From NCBI GenBank assembly GCA_038043285.1, contig JBBTCJ010000067.1, forward strand, positions 1 to 32,977: DNA of 32,977 nt, read 5' to 3'. The notes beneath the pieces are model-generated. The model saw only the letters and a program-made list of their open reading frames with translations, did no database searches and had not been told where the DNA came from. Numbering within the stretch: position 1 is the stretch's first letter; the number at the start of each line of letters is the position of its first letter. The position numbers and the translations under genes were made by a program. Shown here in pieces: positions 14,344 through 21,172 of the stretch. This DNA comes from JBBTCJ01 sp038043285 (GTDB lineage Bacteria > Planctomycetota > Phycisphaerae > UBA1845).

Positions 14344-14468
14344 GGGACATTCTACTTTGTTATTGACGAATTGAGGGGGAGTTGAGGCGGGGTTTCGTGA
14401 TGTCGGAAACGGTCGGAGCGGCGGTGGGTGGGGTTTGTTATCACGTCATTAACCGCGGCAACGTCTGA
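14344..14468 (+). mobile_element. Remnant of a REP-associated tyrosine transposase (RAYT)
   Basis: GGGACATTCTACTTT (14344-14358) is followed by a 22-codon frame at 14400-14468 that encodes GGVCYHVINRGN before a stop. That motif is the conserved N-terminus of TnpA_REP/Y1 transposases. The HUH catalytic region is absent, so only the 5' end remains. The same GGGACATTCTACTTT motif occurs twice at 28055-28166. Confidence 0.7.
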
Positions 14469-14577
14469 GCGAGCGTCCTCTCGACAGCGCGTTGAATTGT
14501 TGTGACCCGACCAGCCCGTGTTTCGGCAATCCAGGCCCGGGTCGATTCGAGAGTGAAACGGCGACGTGGCCGGCGAC

Positions 14578-14904
14578 TCAACGCCCTGGGCGCTTCTTTC
14601 GCTGCTTGCCACCCGATCGCCCGTTCCGCTTGACGGGTTCGATACCGACGACGTGAAGCAGGTCGTATTCGTTGAAAGTATCGGGGATCTCGTCGCGTCC
14701 GGAGGAAACCCCGACATAGACGGTGGTTCTCGTCAGGGCGGCGAAGTCGGGATGGCGGATGACCCAGGACTCGCCGTTGGTGAGCTGGATGCGAAACGGT
14801 TCGAACGGCGACTTGTGCAGTGCCTTATACAGTTCCGGATGCCGGATTGCGCACCTCCTCGACGACGTCGGATTGTAGCCCTCGCGCCTCGTTGCGGCAA
14901 CCAT
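14578..14904 (-). CDS. Small conserved protein of a planctomycete family (EPFRI-type)
   Basis: The product is 108 aa from an ATG at 14902-14904. The core, KSPFEPFRIQLTNGESWVIRHPDF then DLLHVVGIEPV, matches a group of small proteins that I recall as abundant in Planctomycetes (pattern: xPFxPFRIxLxDGxxxxVxHPxF...). It ends with a short basic tail. No function is known. The gene diverges from carB with about 45 bp between starts, so the two promoters must overlap. The first 20 residues look less conserved and the true start could be internal, although no better ATG is available. It reads towards the transposase remnant. Confidence 0.65.
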   Translation of the reverse strand: MVAATRREGYNPTSSRRCAIRHPELYKALHKSPFEPFRIQLTNGESWVIRHPDFAALTRTTVYVGVSSGRDEIPDTFNEYDLLHVVGIEPVKRNGRSGGKQRKKRPGR

Positions 14905-14914
14905 TCCCGGCGGG

Positions 14915-14943
14915 TCGATTCAGGTCGCGTTTCAGCGTATAAC
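14915..14943 (+). promoter_or_regulatory. Candidate leaderless promoter of carB
   Basis: TATAAC (14938-14943) lies 7 bp before the GTG start of carB, with a poor -35 (TCGATT, 14915-14920) 17 bp upstream. No Shine-Dalgarno precedes the GTG. A transcript starting at the usual distance would begin at the start codon itself. By-eye match. Confidence 0.35.
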
Positions 14944-14949
14944 GTTCCC

Positions 14950-17900
14950 GTGCCCAAACGAACGGACATCCACAACATCCTCATCATCGGCTCGGGTCCG
15001 ATCGTCATCGGTCAAGGGGCGGAGTTTGATTATTCCGGCACGCAGGGGTGCAAGGCCCTTCGTGAGGAGGGCTACAGCGTGGTGCTCGTCAACTCCAACC
15101 CCGCGACGATCATGACCGACCCCGAAATGGCCGACCGCACCTACGTCGAGCCGATTACGCCGGAGTTCATCGAGAAGATCCTCATCCGCGAGCGCCGCGA
15201 CGGCCGCCCGGTGCACGCGCTGCTCCCCACGCTGGGCGGACAGACGGGTCTGAACTGCGCCATGGAGTGCCACGAATGTGGCATCCTGGAGAAGTACGGC
15301 GTGAGGATGATCGGTGCGACCCCCGAGGCGATCCACAAGGCCGAAGACCGGACGGCCTTCAAGGAGACAATGCTCGGCATCGGCCTGGACGTGCCCCGGT
15401 CGGGCATCGCGCACACGTGGGACGAGGCGAAAGCGGTCCTGGAGCGCATCCAGCTCCCCTGCTGCATCCGCCCGGGCTACACCCTGGGCGGCGAAGGCGG
15501 CGGGTTCTGCCGCACGATGGAGGAGTTCGAAACCATCGCCCGGCGCGGACTGGCGGCCTCCCGCGTCAGCGAAATCCTTATCGAGGAGAGTCTTTACGGT
15601 TGGAAAGAGTTTGAGCTGGAAGTGATGCGTGACCGGGCTGACAACGTGGTCATCATCTGCTCGATCGAAAACCTCGACCCGATGGGCGTGCACACCGGCG
15701 ACTCCATCACCGTCGCTCCAATCCAAACACTGACCGACAAGGAATACCAGAAGATGCGCGACAGCGCCGTGGCCATCATGCGGGCCATCGGCGTGGACAC
15801 CGGCGGGTGCAACGTCCAGTTCGCCGTCGAGCCGGCCACGGGTCGGCAGTGCGTTGTCGAGATGAACCCGCGGGTATCGCGCTCCTCGGCCCTGGCCAGC
15901 AAGGCTACGGGCTATCCAATCGCCCGGATCGCCGCGAAGCTTGCGGTCGGATACACGCTCGACGAGCTGCCCAACGACATCACCAGGACGACGCCGGCCA
16001 GCTTCGAGCCGACGATCGACTACGTCGTGGTGAAGATCCCTCGCTGGACCTTCGAGAAGTTCCCCGACTGCGACGAGACGCTGACCACGCAGATGAAATC
16101 GGTGGGCGAGGCGATGGCCATCGGGCGGACCTTCAAGGAGGCCTTCCAGAAGTGCATCCGCTCGATGGAGATCCAACGCTACGGTTTCGGCCTGGACGCC
16201 AACGACGCCTGGTTGAAAGCGCATGGCGACGGGTGTGCGGAGGGCCCCCACCGCCAGGACTCTGCGAATCGGCAATCGGCAATCGACAATCGACAATCCA
16301 ACGTGCAGGCGTTGGATTCGGCTGCGAATATCCCGCTTGGCGGCGCCACGGCCACCGAGGCGCCCCCGGACACCGAAGAGGAGCACGCCCAATCCTGGCC
16401 CATCCCGCGCGACGTGCTTCGGGACAAGCTGGGCCGCCCATGCCAGGGCCGCCCGTATTACATTCGCTACGCGTTTAAGATGGGCTGGTCGGTCGAGCAA
16501 GTCCACGAACTGACGCGCATCGACCCTTGGTTTCTCGAACAAATGCGCGAGCTTGTCGATCAGGAAGATGAACTCCTGCGAGCCGCGGGCGTTATCCCGC
16601 GTGCGAATGCCGGCGTCGATCGCCCTTCTCCGCGCGACCCGGTCGCGCTCGAGAGTCATTCCGATCCGCTGCGTCGCGCCAAGCAACACGCCTACAGCAA
16701 CGTTCAACTCGCGTCGGCGATGGGGAAGGACGTGGCTGAGGTCGTCGATTCCCTGCGACGCGACGACGTGCGCGCGTCGTACCGGCTCGTGGACACCTGT
16801 GCGGCCGAGTTCGAGGCGCAAACGCCGTATTACTACTCCACGCACGAAACGCCGGTTTGGACGCTCGCTGAAGCCGCAGGGGAAGTCGAAACCGACGGCG
16901 CGGTCGAGAAGCCGCGGTTTGATCAGAAGCCGCAGTTTGATCAGAGCCGCGACCGTAAGGGAGCGGTTGTTCATCGATCCTCCGGGACAATCGAGGGATC
17001 GCTTCCTGCCCGTTGCGGCTCGGATCAGGCTCTTCAAACGCCCTCTGGAACGTTGACGGTTGCGTCGAGCCCGCGCGGGCTGAAGCCCGCGGATCAGGAT
17101 GAGATTCGCGTCAGCGACAAGCCGAAAATCGTGATTCTCGGCGGCGGACCCAACCGCATCGGCCAGGGAATCGAGTTCGACTATTGCTGCTGCCACGCGT
17201 CGTTCGCCTCGCGGAAGGCCGGGTTCGAGTCGGTCATGGTGAACTCCAATCCCGAAACCGTCAGCACCGACTTCGACACCTCCGATCTGCTGTTCTTCGA
17301 ACCGCTCACCCACGAGGACGTGCTCAACGTCGTCGAACGCCTCAACGGGCAGCCACTCAACAAGGGGGACATGGGGACGAAGCCACGGGGCGACAAACGG
17401 GGTGCCGCGTCCGCCGGCTCGGTCGTTCCATCGTCCATTGACAATCGACAATCGGCCACTTCTTCGGGTCTGGTCCGCGGCGTCATCGTCCAGTTCGGCG
17501 GGCAAACGCCGCTGAACCTCGCCCAGGGACTGAAGGATTCCGGCGTGCCGATCCTTGGCACTCAACCGGAGATGATCCACCTGGCGGAGGACCGCGAGCA
17601 GTTCGCCAGGGTGTTGCGCGAGCTAAGCCTCTTGCAGCCGCCCAGCGGGATCGCCCGAAGCAGTAACGACGCACGCACCATCGCCCAGCGCATCGGCTAC
17701 CCGGTGCTGGTTCGCCCCAGCTACGTCATGGGCGGTCGGGGAATGAAGGTTTGCAACAACCAGACGGACCTCGAAGAGTTTCTCAACCAGGCCTTTTCCG
17801 CGAGCGATCGTCTGGCGGCCGCGGACGACAACCCGATTCTCATCGACAAGTTCCTCGTCGACGCCATCGAGGTCGACGTCGACGCCGTTGCGGACTTCGG

Positions 17901-18885
17901 TCGCCCCGCCGACACTCCAGACGATCCCTCCCCCACCTGTATGGTCGCGGGGATCATGGAGCACATCGAGGAGGCGGGCATCCACAGCGGCGACAGCACC
18001 GCCGTTCTTCCGCCGTTCTCACTGGGTAGACTGGTCACGGAAGAACTGTTCCGCTCGACCAAGCGTCTCGCGCGGCGTCTGAAGGTTCACGGAGCGATGA
18101 ATATTCAGTACGCCGTGCTCAACCGCACGGTGTACGTCCTGGAAGTCAACCCGCGGGCTTCGCGAACCCTGCCCTTTGTGGCCAAAGCCACAGGCATTCC
18201 CTGGGCTGAGGTCGCCACGCGGGTCATGCTCGGGGAATCGCTCACGACCATCCTCGACGAGCACGGTATCCATGAAACTCCCTGGCCCAGGCACACGTCT
18301 ATCAAGGCCCCGGTCTTTCCCTTCCATAAGTTCCCTGGCGTGGACGTGATCCTGGGACCGGAAATGCGCAGCACGGGCGAAGTGATGGCCATCGCTGAGA
18401 CCTTCGGGCAGGCGTTTGCCAAGGCTCAGATCGCCACCGGATTCCCGCTGCCAACCTCGGGCAACGCCCTGGTGAGCGTCAACGACCCGGACAAGCCGCG
18501 CATCGTCTCGATCGCCCGCGACCTCCACGACCTGGGGTTCACGATTTTTTCCACGACCGGCACGCGCACGGTGCTCGCGGAGGCGGGCATTCCCTCCACG
18601 CTGGTGTCAAAGTCGTCGGACTCCGGCGACGCGCCGTTCCTGAAGGACTTGATCGCCGAGGGCACGCTGCATCTGCTGATCAACACGCCGATCCGCACCG
18701 GGCCTGCGTGGGCCGAGGGGCGCTGGCGAGCCGCGGCCAACGCCCGCCGTGTGCCGCTGATCACCACGCTGGCCGGCGCCCGCGCCGCCGTGGCCGCCAT
18801 CCGCGCACTTTCCAGGAACGACGACGGCGCCGAACCGCTGCCCCTCGACGTCAAACCGCTGCAAGCGTATTTCCATGTCGGATGA
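14950..18885 (+). CDS. carB: Carbamoyl-phosphate synthase large subunit with in-frame insertions
   Basis: CarB makes carbamoyl phosphate from bicarbonate, ammonia and two ATP for pyrimidine and arginine synthesis. The GTG at 14950 starts PKRTDIHNILIIGSGPIVIGQ, the conserved N-terminus. The product is 1311 aa against about 1070 in E. coli. Two ATP-grasp halves are visible (ends EMNPRVSRSSALASKATG near 304 and EVNPRASRTLPFVAKATG near 1064). An oligomerisation region lies between them and an MGS-like allosteric domain covers about 1170-1311. The extra length sits in three inserts, at about residues 430-475, 648-716 and 803-838, at domain junctions or loops. They are built from a 7-bp tandem repeat, an 18-bp tandem repeat and a palindrome. 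Active-site segments are intact, so the enzyme is probably functional. No carA is nearby. Confidence 0.95.
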   Translation: MPKRTDIHNILIIGSGPIVIGQGAEFDYSGTQGCKALREEGYSVVLVNSNPATIMTDPEMADRTYVEPITPEFIEKILIRERRDGRPVHALLPTLGGQTGLNCAMECHECGILEKYGVRMIGATPEAIHKAEDRTAFKETMLGIGLDVPRSGIAHTWDEAKAVLERIQLPCCIRPGYTLGGEGGGFCRTMEEFETIARRGLAASRVSEILIEESLYGWKEFELEVMRDRADNVVIICSIENLDPMGVHTGDSITVAPIQTLTDKEYQKMRDSAVAIMRAIGVDTGGCNVQFAVEPATGRQCVVEMNPRVSRSSALASKATGYPIARIAAKLAVGYTLDELPNDITRTTPASFEPTIDYVVVKIPRWTFEKFPDCDETLTTQMKSVGEAMAIGRTFKEAFQKCIRSMEIQRYGFGLDANDAWLKAHGDGCAEGPHRQDSANRQSAIDNRQSNVQALDSAANIPLGGATATEAPPDTEEEHAQSWPIPRDVLRDKLGRPCQGRPYYIRYAFKMGWSVEQVHELTRIDPWFLEQMRELVDQEDELLRAAGVIPRANAGVDRPSPRDPVALESHSDPLRRAKQHAYSNVQLASAMGKDVAEVVDSLRRDDVRASYRLVDTCAAEFEAQTPYYYSTHETPVWTLAEAAGEVETDGAVEKPRFDQKPQFDQSRDRKGAVVHRSSGTIEGSLPARCGSDQALQTPSGTLTVASSPRGLKPADQDEIRVSDKPKIVILGGGPNRIGQGIEFDYCCCHASFASRKAGFESVMVNSNPETVSTDFDTSDLLFFEPLTHEDVLNVVERLNGQPLNKGDMGTKPRGDKRGAASAGSVVPSSIDNRQSATSSGLVRGVIVQFGGQTPLNLAQGLKDSGVPILGTQPEMIHLAEDREQFARVLRELSLLQPPSGIARSSNDARTIAQRIGYPVLVRPSYVMGGRGMKVCNNQTDLEEFLNQAFSASDRLAAADDNPILIDKFLVDAIEVDVDAVADFGRPADTPDDPSPTCMVAGIMEHIEEAGIHSGDSTAVLPPFSLGRLVTEELFRSTKRLARRLKVHGAMNIQYAVLNRTVYVLEVNPRASRTLPFVAKATGIPWAEVATRVMLGESLTTILDEHGIHETPWPRHTSIKAPVFPFHKFPGVDVILGPEMRSTGEVMAIAETFGQAFAKAQIATGFPLPTSGNALVSVNDPDKPRIVSIARDLHDLGFTIFSTTGTRTVLAEAGIPSTLVSKSSDSGDAPFLKDLIAEGTLHLLINTPIRTGPAWAEGRWRAAANARRVPLITTLAGARAAVAAIRALSRNDDGAEPLPLDVKPLQAYFHVG
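16267..16298. repeat. Heptanucleotide tandem repeat inside carB (insert 1)
   Basis: AATCGGC x2, AATCGAC x2 and a partial AATC follow each other. In frame they encode NRQSAIDNRQS-type sequence at about residues 439-449, between the first ATP-grasp half and the oligomerisation domain. The unit is not a multiple of three, so loss or gain of one unit would shift the frame. GACAATC x2 recurs in insert 3. Confidence 0.85.
16909..17091. repeat. Repeat cluster inside carB (insert 2)
   Basis: Two adjacent 18-bp copies of AAGCCGCRGTTTGATCAG (16909-16926, 16927-16944) are followed by a third partial copy (AGCCGCGACCG...). Further on is a perfect inverted repeat, CGCGGGCT-GA-AGCCCGCG (17074-17091), translated as PRGLKPAD. 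The whole insert separates the oligomerisation domain from the second ATP-grasp half. I associate the palindrome and the GCCGCGACCGTAAGGGAGCGG segment with intergenic repeats of planctomycete genomes. Confidence 0.75.
17440..17453. repeat. Heptanucleotide repeat inside carB (insert 3)
   Basis: GACAATC occurs twice in tandem and is translated as SIDNRQS. It sits in a loop of about 36 residues before GVIVQFGGQTPLNLAQ, absent from E. coli CarB. The same heptamer family forms insert 1. Confidence 0.8.
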
Positions 18886-18981
18886 GTTGCCGCGTGGACC
18901 GCGCGTCGCGCCACTTCAACGCATGTCGTTGGACAGACACCGTAGGCCGAACTATCGTTCCGCACGGTTCTTGAGAGGTCG

Positions 18982-20043
18982 GTGGCGATCAGAGCGATGC
19001 CGGGGCGAATGGTCCAGCGTGTGGCGTACGGGGCATTTGTCATCGCCGTATTGGTGCTGCTGTTTTCGGCTGACGCACTGATCGCCGACTGGGCCGCCGG
19101 AACCGATGCCCGGCTTGTCGCTGCGATGGGCCCGCCGCCGACCGGAGTGCTCACCGATCTTCTGCGTCATGGCAGCGTGGTTCCGCTGGTCTTTCTCTGC
19201 CTGATCGTCGCCGGAGCGGCCGAACTGAATCGCCTACTGCGGGCCGCGGGGGCGAACCCGCACTCGGCTTTCGCATTGTTGGCGACAAGTGTCCTGTTCC
19301 TGTCACCGTGGCTGTCAGCCGGCGGAGTGCTGGGGTCGAGCGTCGAAGCGCGGGAAGGGTTGTTCTGGCCGCTGACGATCCTGGCGGCGAGCGGCCTGGG
19401 CGCGGGCGTGCTGCAGGTTCTTCGGCTCGATCCTCGCGGGGCGATTCGGGACAGCTCTGCCACGTTGCTCATCGTGTTTTACATGGGCTTCCTCGCCTCG
19501 TTTGGGCTGATGCTTCGTTCGGCGGTGGACGGTCCGGATCCGGCCGGCCCGTGGCTGCTCCTGATCAGCATCCTGATCATCAAGTGTTCCGACATCGGGG
19601 CGTACTTCGTGGGCAGCGCGCTGGGGCGGCACAAGCTTTGTCCGACCATCAGTCCGGCCAAGTCGGTCGAGGGAATGCTGGGCGGGCTGGCCGGCAGCGC
19701 CCTGGCATCGGTTTTTTTCGTTTCCCTCGTCGGCCTGGCATCGCGCCTGGGGGCTGGCGAGACAACCCTCGCGGCACTCGGGCGGATCGTAGGCTCATTC
19801 TCGCTGCCGGCGACGCCAGGCGGCATTGATCCCCTGGTTCGGGCTGCGGTTTTTGGAATTACGGTGTCTGTTTCAGCACAATTTGGAGATTTACTAGAGT
19901 CTTGCTTTAAGCGCGACGCGGGGATTAAAGACTCGGGTAGGTTCATTCCGCAGTACGGAGGTATACTGGACCTGCTCGACAGCCCGGTGTTTGCGTTGCC
20001 TGTAGCGTGGTGCCTGTTGACTGCGTTTTGGCCGAGGGCGTGA
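18982..20043 (+). CDS. cdsA: Phosphatidate cytidylyltransferase (CDP-diglyceride synthase)
   Basis: The product is 353 aa, an integral membrane enzyme that converts phosphatidic acid and CTP to CDP-diacylglycerol for phospholipid synthesis. Several hydrophobic segments span the protein from residue 12 onward. The family core is visible: SDIGAYFVGSALGRHKLCP followed by ISPAKSVEGMLGGL (about residues 203-235) and FGDLLESCFKRDAGIKDSG with the terminal GGILDLLDSPVFALP (about 295-335), the CDP-DAG synthase signature. The GTG start at 18982 has GAGAGG upstream; an ATG five codons later is an alternative. It lies 96 bp after carB on the same strand and ends 26 bp before the phoH start. Confidence 0.95.
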   Translation: MAIRAMPGRMVQRVAYGAFVIAVLVLLFSADALIADWAAGTDARLVAAMGPPPTGVLTDLLRHGSVVPLVFLCLIVAGAAELNRLLRAAGANPHSAFALLATSVLFLSPWLSAGGVLGSSVEAREGLFWPLTILAASGLGAGVLQVLRLDPRGAIRDSSATLLIVFYMGFLASFGLMLRSAVDGPDPAGPWLLLISILIIKCSDIGAYFVGSALGRHKLCPTISPAKSVEGMLGGLAGSALASVFFVSLVGLASRLGAGETTLAALGRIVGSFSLPATPGGIDPLVRAAVFGITVSVSAQFGDLLESCFKRDAGIKDSGRFIPQYGGILDLLDSPVFALPVAWCLLTAFWPRA

Positions 20044-20069
20044 GGGCATCCACGGTTCGGGCGGGTTTC

Positions 20070-21089
20070 ATGGACGAGACCATTGCACGCGCGGGTGGTC
20101 TGGAGGATCACAGACCCCCGGCGCACGGAACATCAAGGTTGGACATTACCATCCCGATCGAAGATCCCTCCCGTCGCGGCGAGCTTTACGGCACGGCGGA
20201 TCGGAACTTGCGTCTGATCCGCGCTGCATTCGACGTTCGAATCACCGCTCGTGACAACCAGGTTCGAGTCAGCGGAGAGCGCGAGGGCGTGCAGAAAGCA
20301 GCCCGCGTGGTCGAGGAGCTTCAGCATGCGCTGCGCGAGCGTCGTTCGCTCAGCGACGAGCTGGTCCATGACACGATCGACCGGGCGGACGAGGACGGCA
20401 CGGCGCATCGCGAAGCGGCGCACGAGCGACCGCTGCTTTCGGGAACGACGATCGCTCCGCGGACGGAAGGGCAGCGTCTTTACGTCGAGGCGATCCTTAC
20501 GCGCGACCTGACCTTCTGCCTGGGACCGGCGGGGACGGGGAAGACTTACCTGGCGGTGGCGGTGTCGCTGTCGCTGCTCAAGCAGGGTCGAATCAAGCGG
20601 ATCGTGCTGGCGAGGCCGGCCGTCGAGGCGGGCGAGAAACTGGGGTTCCTTCCGGGTGACTTGCAGGCGAAAGTGAACCCCTACCTTCGGCCGCTGTTCG
20701 ACGCCATGCACGACATGCTGCCGTACGACCAGATTCGGCGGTTTCTGCAGAACGACGTGATCGAAGTGATTCCCTTGGCGTTCATGCGCGGACGGACGCT
20801 CAACGGGGCGTTGATCATTCTGGACGAGGCCCAGAACGCGACCGTATCGCAGATGTTGATGTTCCTCACGCGCCTGGGTCATCACAGCAAGATGATCGTG
20901 ACCGGAGACGACAGCCAGAGTGACCTGGAGGGCAGTACGCCGAGCGGGTTTATCGACGCGGTGCGACGGCTGGAAGCGGTTCCGGGCGTGGGCACAGTGC
21001 GGCTTACTCGTGAGGACATCGTGCGGCACCCCTTGGTGCAGCACATCGTGGATGCGTACGGTCGGACGAACGGGACCACGCGGACATAG
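20070..21089 (+). CDS. phoH: PhoH-family ATPase (YbeZ-like)
   Basis: The ATG at 20070 gives 339 aa. An N-terminal KH-like segment (residues about 25-90: LYGTADRNLRLIRAAFDVRI) precedes the P-loop domain, which has Walker A GPAGTGKT at about residue 151 and Walker B IILDEAQN at about 249. VTGDDSQSDL and TREDIVRHPLVQHIV complete the signature. PhoH/YbeZ proteins are cytoplasmic NTPases that partner YbeY in RNA and ribosome metabolism. A longer frame back to 20007 overlaps cdsA but adds no conserved sequence. It is followed by pgpH and ybeY, the conserved neighbourhood. Confidence 0.93.
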   Translation: MDETIARAGGLEDHRPPAHGTSRLDITIPIEDPSRRGELYGTADRNLRLIRAAFDVRITARDNQVRVSGEREGVQKAARVVEELQHALRERRSLSDELVHDTIDRADEDGTAHREAAHERPLLSGTTIAPRTEGQRLYVEAILTRDLTFCLGPAGTGKTYLAVAVSLSLLKQGRIKRIVLARPAVEAGEKLGFLPGDLQAKVNPYLRPLFDAMHDMLPYDQIRRFLQNDVIEVIPLAFMRGRTLNGALIILDEAQNATVSQMLMFLTRLGHHSKMIVTGDDSQSDLEGSTPSGFIDAVRRLEAVPGVGTVRLTREDIVRHPLVQHIVDAYGRTNGTTRT

Positions 21090-21172
21090 GTCATCCGTCG
21101 CCGGATTCGACGGGGCCATGCGGCAGAACGCCGTCGCCGCGATGGTGCGGAAGGACGGCCAACGGATAGGAC

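Noticed and set aside
16267..16298. Phase variation of carB through the heptamer repeat
   Set aside because: Only four imperfect units are present and the enzyme is essential for pyrimidine synthesis, so an on/off switch is unlikely; the insert is reported as a repeat only.
14932..17580. An 882-codon open frame on the minus strand opposite carB
   Set aside because: It is the antisense shadow of a high-GC gene; the carB frame shows clear family motifs throughout and the antisense product none.
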